DNA from: Doryteuthis pealeii
Lineage: Eukaryota > Mollusca > Cephalopoda > Myopsida > Loliginidae
Direction of reading: 5' to 3'
Assembly (NCBI GenBank): GCA_023376005.1
Contig: CM042156.1
Coordinates: 45,104,587 to 45,168,586 of the forward strand
DNA length: 64,000 nucleotides
Every line of letters begins with the position of its first letter. Positions within the stretch are counted from its first letter, which is position 1. Under the pieces are notes generated by a model. That model saw nothing but the letters and a program-made list of their open reading frames with translations. It did not search any database and was not told where the DNA came from. The position numbers and the translations under genes were made by a program. Of the stretch, positions 29,571-41,296 are shown piece after piece.

Positions 29571-29755
29571 TAGTCGCACACGGCACAGCTTTAGGAATTT
29601 GACTATAGTCGCACATGGCACAGCTATAGAAATTCGACTATAGTCGCACATGGCACGGCTATAGAAATTCGACTGTAATCACACACGACACGGCTTTAGG
29701 AATTTGACTATAGTCGCACATGGTAAGGGTTTAGGAATTCGACTACAGTCGCTTA
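29571..29755. repeat. 35 bp minisatellite, ~5 units (copy A)
   Basis: The unit is AATTCGACTATAGTCGCACA plus TGGCACGGCTATAGA. It contains the perfect 12 bp palindrome CGACTATAGTCG. Copy B has about 11-12 units at 53,773-54,182. Confidence 0.9.
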
Positions 29756-29997
29756 TTTTCAAGATGACATCAATTCTGATCCAGAGATTGTTGACAACGG
29801 GAGATTAATGGAATTAATAACAAGAAACATTTTATTGTGTATTGTAGTACATTCTTGTTCAATGGCATCTCCCAATTTAGCAATTGTTGCTAGTTTTGTA
29901 GCAGCGATGGTTACCCGCGTAGGTAGGTCTGACTGAAACTCTTTTCTGTGCTGTCTTTAGACTTCAACTGTGTTTTCATACTTCCAATAGCATTTTT

Positions 29998-30138
29998 GGG
30001 CGTCCCATCGTAGTATAATAGTGAGCAGGCTAATCTCGCAGACACATTACTACTAAATAGCGAGTTTGATCCTCGCGGGAATACCCTATACTTGTGACCT
30101 TGTGTCACATCCTACACGTGGCGAATGGGTTGGGTAAA
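29998..30138 (+). mobile_element. S2 SINE
   Basis: GGGCGTCCCATCGTAGTATA head, B box GAGTTTGATCCTCGC, tail CTTGTGTCACATCCTACACG, and end GGGTTGGGTAAATA. Copy B: 54,429-54,571. Confidence 0.9.
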
Positions 30139-30419
30139 TAGCTACTTTCAATAGCATTTTAAGACGAAATTCCTTTGTTCAAAGCTAAGTATTGACGCTA
30201 TTATCTATTTTCGGGGTAAAATCTCAAAATGATAAAAAAAAAGTGGATTTGAGTTATCTGCTCTTGGAGTGTACATTCATATATTATAGAGACATCCTGT
30301 ATTTATGCAATATTTTTGATTACAGAGTTTCAGTGTTGTAGAGTTCGGTAATAAATAATACCTAATGAAAACCTTTTAGATAAAAGAATTGGCAACCCTA
30401 TATGGGGCCATCTATTGGC

Positions 30420-30950
30420 CGTCGGTGGCAACGCGTGATACTTAAGGATGGGACCCTTGTGTTTGAGCAGTCCATGATATGCAACACTCCACTTTGGCCC
30501 TTACTTAGACAGGCGATCGGAGAGATCTGATCAATCGGCACTTCAATCCCTATCACCTATATGATTGTCCCGACCCTATAGCCCTCATGACAATCGCCAC
30601 CCTTCTTATCTGTGCTAGAAGATGTTGTCTGAGGGTCTTAGATTCTTGAGCATAACGTTAAGCTGCATTTAATGGTGAAGTTCCAATTCCGGAACTCTGG
30701 AGAATGTGGAGTACCCCTTTATTGCCATTGCTCCCACGTCCACTATGACCCGGAGTGGTATTACCTGTTAGGGTCTTATCTATCGGTTAAATAGATTTAA
30801 AAAAAAACATGTGTATCAAAATGTGGTTAAAAAATTGAGTCTGAAAAAAAAAAATTGAATACTCAACAGAATGAATAAAATAAAATGTGTCCTGCATAAA
30901 TACACCACAAAGAGTTGACATGTCGTAAAATCCAAACAACCGACCAAACT
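30420..30950 (+). repeat. M repeat
   Basis: GATACTTAAGGATGGGACCC, CAACACTCCACTTTGGCCC, GATCTGATCAATCGGCAC, GGAGTGGTATTACCTGTTAG and a decayed tail (GTTGACATGTCGTAAAATCC). Copy B: 54,835-55,362. Confidence 0.8.
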
Positions 30951-31045
30951 GCTTCTGCCAATGTTTTTTTTTTAGGATGAAAGTTTTCGGTCAGGATTAA
31001 AATGAGCTTTCTTTTGGTTATAAACAAGTAGTTTTGTAATAAATC

Positions 31046-31425
31046 ATCATCATCATCATCATCATCATTTGACAACACGGATTCCCATGAATTTCTCTCC
31101 CACCACCCGTCTATATCGGTCATCACTCCTGGCAAGTCCTCTACATGACATCCAGTGTCCGAACAGAGCTGATCAATGTAAGTCTTTTGCTCGTCGATCT
31201 ACACTAGTGTGTCCACCTGTAGGTGTCCACAGGAGAATATCACTTATGAGTTCGTCCTTACTTCTCCAGCACTGTTCAGGATATCTTGTTCGTCTCACTT
31301 GGATGGTTTGTGTGATAGGGGGGAGGGACTGTACATCTGCCTTTTTGTGGGGTGCTGCATCCCGTATTTGTATACAGCACGCAGTATCCTAGTGTAGTTC
31401 CCATCTAGCTTTTAGCTTTTTAATA
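31046..31425 (-). pseudogene. RTE-like LINE C-terminal fragment with (ATG)n tail, second subfamily
   Basis: Same motif order as 20,943-21,288 but clearly different in sequence. On the minus strand KDELISDILLWTPTGGH-type and DLPGVMTDIDGW phrases are followed by an (ATG)n tail (31,046-31,069). Copy B: 55,470-55,846. The catalytic domain is absent. Confidence 0.7.
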
Positions 31426-31436
31426 TCTAATAATAT

Positions 31437-31870
31437 TGTAGCGTTAGTTTGTATTCGCCTGGTGGAGTTGTCTGCCCCTTTTAGTTTGCTGGTGCCCGCT
31501 AGGGCACCATAGTATTTAAGCGCCGGGTTCAAACCCTTTCGCTCTCTTTTTCCTGTTTCAGTAACTACGAGCCACATGGGGTAGAATATTAGCTAACCCT
31601 CTCGTTGGGGCTCCGCCCCCTTACGTTACTGGTAAGTCTACACAGCATGGACTATTCCTAGTCTCATGTCTGTACTCTTTTATGTTATAATGTACTTCAA
31701 TGAATGTGTCTTTATCTTATTTGTGTACCCCTTTATATATGTAACTCTTTTACTATGTACGTTTGTACCAACTGTTATCCATGTGCTGTGTATATTAATG
31801 TTTTTGTCGTTAACCCTTCGTCGGAGTTATTTGTATTCCAAGTATAATATAACTTTGAATCTTCCTTATA
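31437..31870 (+). mobile_element. Candidate solo LTR, 434 bp, copy A only
   Basis: The insert begins TGTAGCGTTAG and ends TTCCTTATA, between AATAT repeats (31,432-31,436 and 31,871-31,875). Copy B reads straight through as CTAATAATATCATTTTTC at 55,856-55,873. A TATA-like TAGTATTTAAG lies near 31,510. The 3' terminus does not end in CA and one extra G follows the duplication, so the LTR assignment is tentative although the insertion itself is clear. Confidence 0.6.
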
Positions 31871-31929
31871 AATATGCATTTTTCATTGTGTATAATGTTT
31901 AAAACTGGAAATGATGAAATCCTGACATG

Positions 31930-32670
31930 GTTCATAGAATTAACTTTTTACGCATGTCAAACTTGTAGGGTTAATTTTATGCCGACTGAAGTCTTGTTTT
32001 TTTATTCATTCTTGATGGGCATTCAATTTGTTAAAAAATTTAAACTCTTTGAATAGATGGGACCGCTAACGGGTAACTACTTTTCGTGTCAGAGTGGATC
32101 TGGGAGTATGGCAATGAAAGGGGTACTCTACATATTTCCCCAGAGTTCCAGATTAGAATTTTCACCACTAAGATCAGCTTTAAACGTCATAGCCAGGACA
32201 CTAATACCCTCGCCATCGCTTCGTAGCACATAAGATAAAAAGGATTGGGGTTTGGCCATAAGAGCAATAGAGTTTGGGAACATGCAATCGACTGCAATGG
32301 CTTGACGTAACCAGCCGAATAATCGGGGGGGGGGGGACCCCTTTCGACCACCTATCTAGCCTAAGTAAGGACCAAAAGTTGAGTGCTTACATATCAATGG
32401 ACTTCTCGGTCATCAGTGTTCGTCCATAATTATCACAAGTCACCAACTACGCGACCCAACAGCGGTGGACCCCGGGAGTAATGGCGATGAAGGGGGTACT
32501 CTACACTCTCAGAGCTCAAAATTGGAACTGTTCACATTAGACTGCAGTTTAAACGTCATACCCAGGAACAGGTGGCCCCCATCTGGGGTGCGGTGGTCTT
32601 TATTCCCCCCCCCCTGCAGAGGTGCTGTCGGTGTATTTTAGAGGCACCATCCCTACACGGGCGACTGATT
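31930..32670 (-). repeat. M repeat (error-rich), with internal duplication
   Basis: Minus-orientation M landmarks (GGACCGCTAACGGGTAACTA, CCAGGACACTAATACCC, CTAGCCTAAGTAAGGACC, GGTGCTGTCGGTGTATTTTA). A second run of the GTAATGGCGATGAAGGGGGTACTC region lies at 32,480-32,590. Extra single bases relative to copy B (55,930-56,610) are frequent, suggesting poor consensus quality. Confidence 0.7.
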
Positions 32671-32704
32671 CGTCAAGATTCCCATGCTCTATAATTTATT
32701 TTAT

Positions 32705-33190
32705 CTATAGCAGACACAGGAAATAGTGGCAGGAAATGAAACAATAAGTACGATCAGGACCGGAAAACCATAAGGTGAAAAGGGAACAATTGACCTCCGG
32801 TCTCTACAAACAGGAATAGGCGGAGGAAAAATGAAAACAATAAGTACGATCAGGAAACGGAATCATAACGATGAAAAGGAAATAATTGACCCGGTCTCAC
32901 TAACACAGGAAATTAGGGAGGAAAAATGAAACAATAAGTACGATCAGGACCGGATCATAACGGTGAAAAGGGAAAATTGACCCGGTTCTCACTACACAGG
33001 AATAGGGAGGAAAAATGAACAATAAAGTACGATCAGGACCGAGACATATAACGGTGAAAAGGGAACAATTGACGCGCGTCTCACTACACAGGATAATTAG
33101 GGACGGAAAAATTGAAACAATAAGTACGATCAGGACGCGGAAATCATACGGTGAAAAAGGAAAACAATTGGGCGCCGGTTCACGTACCAG
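32705..33190. repeat. ~93 bp tandem repeat, 5-6 noisy units (single unit in copy B)
   Basis: The unit holds ACACAGGAAATAGGGAGG, AAACAATAAGTACGATCAGG and GGTGAAAAGGGAACAATTGA. Unit-to-unit differences are mostly one-base indels, which looks like sequencing noise. Copy B has one unit (56,655-56,760). Confidence 0.75.
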
Positions 33191-33442
33191 AGAGGTATCC
33201 AGACTTCTTTAATAAACTGTAATATTATAAAAATTAGTTTACTATTGAAAACAAAACATAACATACGTATAAAAACTAATATAGGGGAAGGTGGGGGGTA
33301 GAACGAAATCTCGTGTGAAGTGCTGTTCCCCTTCTTTTTTAAACCCAAGCACAGAAAGATGTTCAAAATCTGAAAATGATGACAAACTGAAAAAAAGGGA
33401 TGAAGGTTATTCTTTACAGATCCAATATGATTAAGAAAAAAT

Positions 33443-33443
33443 N
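33443..33443. other. Single N at the junction of copies A and B
   Basis: Left of the N, ATTAAGAAAAAAT equals copy B up to 56,998. Right of the N, GGACGTTGATA equals copy A from 13,502. This is the only ambiguous base and marks a join between two overlapping contigs. Confidence 0.9.
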
Positions 33444-34396
33444 GGACGTTGATACTGCCACTAGCAGACTGTAGATATACAGAAGTAGTGATTATTCTAG
33501 TTGTTTAACCACTTTCGATAGTTTCCCTTAAGTGGTATAAGTAAATATTCAATTTGTAAAATGTATACTAGTGTAATAGGCGGGTTAGCTAGTCGGTAGA
33601 AGCGTTCGGCTAGAAACACAGGTTCCTAGTTCGATACGGTCTTCGCAACTCAGCGTATGTGTACCACAGGGATCTGGTGCGGTAAAGTAAGGAGCTGACG
33701 GTAGGTGTGGCGCTCCACCTCAGACACTAGAATAATCCCTTGTTCTAATGCGCAAGTGAAAAGGGACTAGACTCTCGTGTCTGGCTGATACCGACTTTAG
33801 GCCACCGACGCACTTTACTTACTTTTTAATAGACTTGATTTAACTTTCTTCACTCTTTTTTCTTTCTTTCTTCTTTTCATCTTTTCTAACTGTTCGATGA
33901 AATAGATTAGCGATTATCGCTTCAGTGGCTCATCCTCTCTCTCTTCTGATCTCTGCTCTTCTTCTCTCTCTCTCTCTCTATTTCTTTTTTTCTTATCATA
34001 TTTTTCTTTTGTATCATATCCCTTTTGTTCCTTTTCTTTCTTATAACTAAAACGTATGTCTTTGTTTGCTGAGATGAAGACACTCATAGAAATACAAATT
34101 CGGGCGGATAAGCAATATCTTTATATGACAGGATTTACAATTTTTGCATTTGCTTGGACGATTTGGGACGGTAAATTTTTAAAACCGAGCAGTTAGTTCA
34201 TAGATGATAAACGGTCGGAAGTTAAGGAACAAAGAGTATTAATATATAGAATGAGCTGAAATTTAATAAATATTTTTATTAGATATATTTTAGAATTTAC
34301 GTAAAAAGTGTTGCTCTTAATGTGGCATGGTTAAGAATAATTTTCTGTAGTTTACTATTAGCGGATAAATGGGCTGAAAGTAGTAAAAAAGAAATA
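33444..34396 (+). repeat. Copy B of the long dispersed unit, with S1 SINE, error-rich
   Basis: Matches 13,502-14,466, including the S1 SINE at about 33,575-33,820. Many one-base indels are present and the CT tract (33,930-33,985) is broken by TGATCTCTG-type noise that copy A does not have. Confidence 0.85.
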
Positions 34397-34858
34397 TGTT
34401 GTATACAACACATCATCAATTACTACACACTTCTCTCTATTCTTCTCTGGTTCATGCTGTTCTATCTTAGGTTCTTCTTCTAGCGTCTCTTCTAAGCGTC
34501 TGGACTTCGTCTTGGTGGTCGGTCGCGACTTAAAAACATTTCTCTTCTAGTCCGTCCTTGTTACTAGACAATTAACCAACGCACTAAAAACCATGTTATT
34601 TTCGTAAGCTTTTATTTACTTACTAAACATTTCATGTAACTAACATAGAGGCGCGTATGCAGGTGAGTTCCAGTTAAGGCAGTACCATTTCTCTGCCCTG
34701 ACGTCCAACTGAAACTGAAGACCCAACAGGTCCCACGTATTTCGCGGGCTTTCTGTAATATTCCATGGAAAATCCCGTCCCGTGATATAAAAGGGCCATC
34801 CCTTTAGAAATACAGGGGATTGACAATAAACTTATGCAACCGCATAGATTATGTAACA
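34397..34858 (-). mobile_element. Solo LTR (copy B of 14,467-14,930)
   Basis: Same start TGTTGTATAC and end ATTATGTAACA at the same site. Differences from copy A are mostly small indels. Confidence 0.85.
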
Positions 34859-34929
34859 AATACTTGTAACAGAAAACGGGCACATTTGAACGACCAGTGT
34901 CCGGTCTTTAAAGAATCAAAGAAAAATTC

Positions 34930-35395
34930 ATTTAGTCGTGTTATTTCGTTCCTTTCGGACTAATATTCTTGAGAATAATATTAACCCCTTATCAACCTCC
35001 CACCACATGGGTTAGAGATATTACTACCACTGTTTCTACATGGATGGATTTGGCATTAAGTACCCAGGAAAGTTGATATGCCATGAAACAGAGTGTTATT
35101 ACCTCACTCATATTGTGGGTATATAAATAGTTCTTTAGGGCCGGGTTAGCTCAGTCGGTAGAGCGTTCGGCTAGAAACCACAAGGTTTCTAGTACGATAC
35201 CGGCCTCGCCACTCAGCGTATGTAGTAGCATAGGGATCTATGCGGTAAAGCAGGAGCGGTATGGCGTAGGCGGGCTCGCGCGCTCCTCAGACGCAGAAAC
35301 AATCTCATTGGTCTAGCGCTAGTGAAATGGGGATAGACTCCCTCGCTGATTGGCTGATAGCGACTTTAGGCCGCCCCGACTACTTTACTTTACTT
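34930..35395 (+). mobile_element. S4-type SINE tail and S1 SINE (copy B)
   Basis: S4 tail at 34,930-35,095 (TTTGGCATTAAGTACCC, GATATGCCATGAAAC) and S1 at 35,137-35,395, matching 15,010-15,180 and 15,217-15,480. The S1 body around 35,250-35,285 is garbled. Confidence 0.8.
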
Positions 35396-35441
35396 ACTTA
35401 ACAGAGAGAGGTGAGAGAGATAGACAGGTAGAACAGAGAGA

Positions 35442-35883
35442 TGCTATGCATATTTGCATTACTTATTTTCTTCTCTGTCTCTTCGTCTGGTCGTTCGTGT
35501 TATGTCTAGCTTCTTTCTATTTGTTGATGTTCATCGTTGATTCGTTTTCTTCTTCTTGGTCAGTCATTTTGCCAAGTCATGCATCAACCAACAACACCAT
35601 GTATTCTTTTAAAGATTTTTAAAATTCTTAACTAAGTTTCATTTCTTATTAACTATAGCACGCACGCGTGCAGGTGAGACCAATTAACTAAACAAGAAAC
35701 GTCTTTCTTGCTTTAGGATCCTCGTTGGAATCGACGAGTTAACTAGCTCTCACGTGACTTCACATGATTCGCGGCCTTTCTGAAATATTCCATGGAAGTG
35801 CCGCCGTGATATGAAAAAGGACCATCCCTGTAGAACTACAGGGTGTTGCCAATAATCTATGCTGCCACATAGATTATGTAACA
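35442..35883 (-). mobile_element. LTR (copy B of 15,518-15,965)
   Basis: TGCTATGC to GATTATGTAACA, between AGAGA-type flanks as in copy A. Confidence 0.75.
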
Positions 35884-35944
35884 AGAGAAACCCAAACCAA
35901 AACCAAGTTGATGCAAAAGTTTCCAACTGCTGTTGACAAATTAT

Positions 35945-36455
35945 TTTCGTGATGCTTAAGGATAGAGCCAGGTGGATAAGCAGTTCATTGACTTGCAATA
36001 CTCCATTTGGCCCTATCTTGGGCTAGACGGGCGGTCGGAGAGGCCCCTCCGATCATCGGCTGGTCACGTCAAGCCCTAGCATATATGATTTTCCCAACCC
36101 TATTGCCCTTATGGCAAGCCCCAACCCCTTTTTATCATATGGGTGCTAGAAGGCGGTGCTGCGGGTCTACTTGTACTGGGAATGACGTTAAACTCTATCT
36201 GATGGTGAGGTTCCAGTTCTGAGGTTTGGGGAATGTGGAGTACCCCTTCATCACCACTGCTCCCTGGTCCACTCTGACCCGGAGTGGTAGTACCTGTTAG
36301 GGTCCAATCTATGGGTTAAATAGAAAAATGTATTTAAAAAAAAATTGTATTATCCATTAAGAATTGATTTATTTCAAAACTTTATCGGCATTAAATGACC
36401 CACTGAGGTTGATATGCCGTAAAACAAAACAAACCAAACCAAAACAAATTATTCT
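35945..36455 (+). repeat. M repeat (copy B of 16,030-16,540)
   Basis: Same landmarks, tail CGGCATTAAATGACCCACTG and AAACC end. Confidence 0.8.
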
Positions 36456-36759
36456 ATTCCTTTAAATTCAGAGCTTTTTTTCATCCCCGAGGATATTTTT
36501 GTTTGCTCTCTTCAATCTTCGACTGTCTTTTAGGTTAATGATGTATTTCATCACAAAAACGAATACCTCGCCCTGAAATGGTATCCAGCGTATAAATCTC
36601 AAACGTTTCAAATGTACATTCAACAAGAAGGTGCGACATAAATACATTCCACATTTTAAATTGTCACTTATTTTGTGTAAGTGAACCAAGACAAGTGGCA
36701 GTAGCAGTTTATTCTAGCTACTTACCATTCCTTTTTTCTCAGATACGATCAGTTACGAT

Positions 36760-36968
36760 CATGGCTTGGCGCGGTGCACATCGTCGGTACTTTGCTGGTG
36801 AAACAGTTTTTAAACACTGGTGAAGACTGTTTATTGCTGCACAGGGAGCTTTCCGTGCCCATTTCATGTTACATCGGAATTATGCTGTTTCTGATAGAAA
36901 ATCGATACTGCTACGGTTGGAAAATTTTAACGCCAGTTTTAACTTGTGGTTTTTCACTGAAGTCTGAG
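36760..36968 (+). pseudogene. DUF4817-like transposon N-terminal fragment (copy B)
   Basis: Counterpart of 16,850-17,046. The second half reads TVIAAQGAFRAHFMLHRNYA and then DRKSILLRLENFNASF without interruption, which makes the family assignment clearer than in copy A. Confidence 0.7.
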
Positions 36969-37865
36969 TGGCCGTAAGTCTCCTCATGTCGCCAGGACTC
37001 TTGAAAGTATTTCAGCTGATTTGAACAGTGCTGTGGTCTAGATGGTGTCGATTCCTACTCTGATATCCATTTCCCCAGTCTATTTTCCAGGCCTTTGGGG
37101 ATTGTTCAAGGACTATCAAATACAATTTACCACAGATTTCTAGTTCATCCATTCTCTTTTCTTGGTTCTTAGAAATTGTTTAGAGTACTTCGACTATGGG
37201 TGATATTACTGTCACCTTAATGTTCCACAGCTTCAGATCCAGATGATTTATGAGTTCTCCGCTTTTATTCTAACTATCATCAATTGTAACGGCGAAATCT
37301 ACTAGCTGCTGCTGCTGCTGCTGCTGCTGTTGTTACTGCTGTTGTTGTTGCTGCTGTTGCTGTTGCTGTTGCTTGATATTCCTACACTACAAATATTATA
37401 TTATTATAGCAATATTTCTTTACATAACAGTACTATTTGCAAGTCTCCTCAGCTTTCCAGGACTTTTCCAAAAAATTCTAGATCTCAGACGAGCTATGAC
37501 CCTGCAAGGTCTCAATTATTTCTCTGATCTCTAGTAACCACAATCTATTTTCTATGTTCTTTTGGACTGTTCCAGGTGCTCCAGCTTGACTGGTATTACT
37601 GTCACCTTCGGCTTTCTAGCAAGGTCTAGGTGTTTTTCGCTTTCTTTTATTTTGACTATTATCCGCTGCAACGGCAAAATCCAGGTAACAAGTTCTTCAG
37701 GTCGGAATTTGCTGATCCGTTTGTAGTCCCAGAAAATTTTATGTGCCCCCCCCCCTCTCTCTCTTTTTTTTTTTTTTTCAAACTTTAATCTCTTGCACAA
37801 TTCTTGGTGGATCCCCGTTCCACCTTGTCCTACTACTATTGTATTCCTATTGTGCTAATTTGGTG
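36968..37865 (-). pseudogene. R4/Dong-type LINE fragments 1 and 2 (copy B) with (GCT)n tract
   Basis: 36,968-37,300 and 37,440-37,865 correspond to copy A 17,040-17,384 and 17,470-17,940. The triplet tract 37,303-37,372 lies between. Minus-strand islands such as KIKESEKHLDLA are shared. Confidence 0.55.
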
Positions 37866-37949
37866 CATTCATTAATTATGTGGTTAACTGTTTCATCTCT
37901 GTCACCACAAAACCAATAGATGATATCCTTCTGCATATTATCATTTAAA

Positions 37950-38402
37950 GTGCCGCTTTAGCTCAGCCACTAGAGCGTCCGCCTCGAAACCGACCCACGC
38001 CAACTCAGCGCATGAGTAGCACGGCTTCTGTGCAGTAAATTCATCTAATTCATCTGATAGTTCCAAAAAATGTCCTCTTAAATTCTTTTTCTTACCATTA
38101 TTTCTGAAACCATCTAAATTAATCTTAACATTTTTTTATGCTATTGTTGTTTTTGGGCTCAGTCGGTAGTGTTTTCGGCTAGGAATCACAAGGTTTTTGG
38201 TTCGATACCTGCTCTCGCCAACTCAGCGAATGAGTAGCAGAGGGATCTGTGCGTTGAAGTGAGGAGCTCATGGTAGATGTGGCGCTCCACCTCAGTCGCA
38301 AAACAGTCTCCCTGGTCTAGCGCTAGCGAAAAGGAGATAGACCCCCTCGCTGTCTGGCTGATACCGAATATAGGCCACTCTGCTGATTTTACTTTTTTAC
38401 TT
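37950..38402 (+). mobile_element. S1 SINE head, and a second complete S1 at 38,150-38,402
   Basis: 37,950-38,040 is a diverged S1 head and body (GCTTTAGCTCAGCCACTAG). 38,150-38,402 has GGGCTCAGTCGGTAGTG, B box GGTTCGATACCTG, GTGGCGCTCCACCTCAG and TTTACTTTTTTACTTACTTT. Everything after 38,012 up to 39,660 is missing from copy A. Confidence 0.8.
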
Positions 38403-38575
38403 ACTTTGACATAATTTGTTTTTATGGCATTATTTTAAATGAGATTTGATTTCTCTTTTCAGGTTTCCCCTTCTTGCCCCTGTCCTGGCCATCACATGTG
38501 CAATTCCCTTAGTTTGTCGATTAAAGTATCCACGGTGTTGTTTTTCGTCCGATTTTTGTTTGTTTATTTATACAT
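38403..38575 (-). pseudogene. R4/Dong-type LINE fragment 4, copy B only
   Basis: TTTTTATGGCATTATTTTAA, TTTCTCTTTTCAGGTTTCCC and TTAGTTTGTCGATTAAAGTA track the RQIEEVAxEKTWTWLRKGNL to NNAIR region of fragment 3 in minus orientation. The reading frame is lost. Confidence 0.5.
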
Positions 38576-38692
38576 TTTTAATTGTTCTTTTCTAGTTTGT
38601 CCTTAAGTTATTTCAGTTGTTATTGCTCTTGTTGGCTGCTGTAATCAGTTTTTCTTTGCTCTTTATCATCTTCATTATCTACATATTAAATA

Positions 38693-38999
38693 CGCTTGTG
38701 TCACACCCTGTCACCACCTCAGATAAATAATGGACTATTCCGTTTTGATTGTAAGGAAAGAAAAGGTATAAAAATAAAAGAGGGGGAAAGAGAAGGAGAG
38801 TGCAATAGAGAGAGATGGAGAGAGATTGGAGATAGATAGAGAGGGGAGAAGATGAAGAGGGAGAGCTGAAGGGTAATATAAAGGGGGGTAGAGGGAGTGA
38901 TAAGATAGAGAGGGGGATATAAGAGAGAGATGAGGAGAGGAAAAGATAAAGAGGAGGAAAAAGATTAAATGAATAGGAGATACAGAGAGAAGAAGTGTA

Positions 39000-39036
<37 letters not shown>

Positions 39037-39168
39037 GAGAGAGAGGGGGGAAATATAGAAATGAAAGGAAGGAAAAAAGAAAAACAAAGGTACAAGACAT
39101 GAACACATGTTTGAATGTTACGCCCTGTCGTCATCTCAGATAAATAATGGCCGATTTCATTTTGATTG
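38693..39168. repeat. Polypurine block flanked by ~57 bp direct repeats
   Basis: 38,755-39,090 is almost pure A/G on the + strand. TCAGATAAATAATGG with CGTTTTGATTGTA-type sequence occurs on both sides (38,693-38,752 and 39,114-39,168). This part is absent from copy A. Confidence 0.75.
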
Positions 39169-39169
39169 T

Positions 39170-39600
39170 ATCTTCATGACTCTTCTGAGTATACTAGCCG
39201 ATCTTAACAATGCTGTTGTCATTATGGTCTCAATTCTTCCTCTAATTTTTAATTCCTTTTTCCAAAACTCTTGGGGACTATTCCAAGAACACTAACTACT
39301 ATTGATATCACCTTTACCCTCCATGTTCCACGTTTTTTTAATTCTCAAGCAAGGTCCAAGTATTTGTCTATCTTTTCGTTTTCTTTCATTTTTAGTCAGT
39401 GGTCTGTAAGAACGGCAAAATCCTTTAGATGATAAGTTCTCTTTTCCTTGTCAATTAGCATGAGGTCTGGTCTTCTGGACAGGATTAGGTGATCTGTCTG
39501 TATTCCAAAATCCTTGAGAATTTTATGTCTCTTCTTCTTCTTCTTCTTCTTCTTCTTCTTCTTCTTCTTCTTCTTCTTCTTCTTCATTCTTCTTCTTCTT

Positions 39601-39640
<40 letters not shown>
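39170..39640 (-). pseudogene. R4/Dong-type LINE fragment 5 beside (CTT)n(ATT)n, copy B only
   Basis: On the minus strand it reads RRPDLMLIDKEKRTYHLKDF with AVLTDH, the RPDLxLI...xxD core of the restriction-like endonuclease, then decays. The upstream side abuts (CTT)n (39,528-39,590) and (ATT)n (39,604-39,640). It is a different subfamily from fragment 3. Confidence 0.7.
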
Positions 39641-39642
<2 letters not shown>

Positions 39643-39654
39643 GTTACAATCTTC

Positions 39655-40797
39655 TGGGCCATCATGGAGCCCTTAAGCAAGAGCGCTTATCCAGGGGAAT
39701 TGGATCCTTGATAAAGAGTCCTAGGTATTGGTAAAGATCTGGTAATTCTGTAAGTCCGTCCTCAAGGAGTGCAGTTAGAATTATGTCCAATGTGGTGGTG
39801 GGGGGGGTAGGTATTGTATCAGCCACGTAGTATTACTAGTGATTGGCTGCAAGAATAATTGACGCGACCTTGGCTAGTCTATAAATCCAGGTGGGAATTA
39901 GAGCACACCTTATATTAAAGAAATATTCCAACAATTATTATTTGCTCCTTTTGAGTTTTTCACATCAGCATTAGTGATGGTCTTTCACTGGAGTCTGGGT
40001 GACAGCAAGTCTCCTCAGGTCTCCAGGACTCTTCTGAGTATTCTGGCAGATTGCAGCAGTGCAGTGTTCTGAATGGTTTTCAATCCTTCCTCTGATTCCA
40101 AACTTTCCAAACCCTTTTCCAATCCTTTTGGGGACTGTTCCAAGTGCACCAACTACATTGGTATCACCTTCACTTTTATATTCAATAACTTTTTCAGTTC
40201 TCTGGCAAGGTACAGATATTTGTCCATTTTTTCATTTTCCTTTAGCTTCACCCTGTGATCTGCTGGCACTGCAACATCCACCAGTTGACAAGTTCTTTCT
40301 TTTTTGTTTATCAACACTAGGTCTGGCTCTTCTTGCTGGGATAAGGTGATCCGTTTTTTATTCCCAGAGAATTTTATGTGTTTCGTTCTCAAGAACAGAT
40401 TCTGGTTTATGCATATTACCATTTTTTGTACGGTCAAAATTAATTTTTTGCATAATTCCAGTGGATCACCTTCCCAACCCAGTCGTGTCTAGTTTTGTAT
40501 TCTCGTTGTGCTAGTTTGCTACATTCGCAGAGTATATGGTTTACAGTCTCATCTCTATTACCGCAAAGTCTACATTACTATTTTGTTGGTTCTATCAATT
40601 TTCGCTTCGATGTATTTTTTGTCTTATGGCATTATTTTGTACAGCAATTATAAGTGATTCCGTTTCTCTTTTGAGGTTTCCTTTTCTTAACCATGTCCAA
40701 GTCTTTTCAGGGGCAACCTCTTCAATTTGTCGATTGAAGCGTCCATATAATTGTTTTTCTTCCCATTTTTGTTTTCTAGTCTTTGTTGTTTTTATTA

Positions 40798-40832
<35 letters not shown>

Positions 40833-40860
40833 GCTGCTTTTGCTGCTGTTAGTTTTACTC
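39655..40860 (-). pseudogene. TAA-bounded segment and R4/Dong fragment 3 (copy B)
   Basis: 39,655-39,930 equals copy A 18,075-18,345, and 39,940-40,860 equals 18,346-19,268. The endonuclease frame KKERTCQLVDVAVPADHRVK is intact over 40,153-40,330 but broken elsewhere. Confidence 0.75.
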
Positions 40861-41296
40861 CATGTTATTGTTGCTGCTAATCAAAACATTCTGGGTCGAT
40901 ACACTCTTCGAACGTTATTAAATTTTAATACCATTTGCATTCTGTTTGCTAATAAAACCTGCTAGTAAATCTATTGTATAAATATGTATATAAACCAGTT
41001 CTGCTGTTTAAAGATACAGTGTCTTCGTCAGATGAGTTAAGATGGTTGTTGACAGGTCGGCAGTTGTTTTTTTTTATTTATTTATAACTGTACGTCAACT
41101 GCAACTCTTGTCTACAGCATCTTTTGTGTAACTTCAGGTTTCTCTTTATACGAAACAGCATTCGGATGGTATGTGATATTGAATGAAGGCGTCGTAGATG
41201 TGGTGTTGTGACGAGGCCTACGGGAGGTGAAAAACAGCTGTCAAATATCGCCCGTACCATTGGTGGTCATAATAACCAGTGACCTATATGGCAGTG

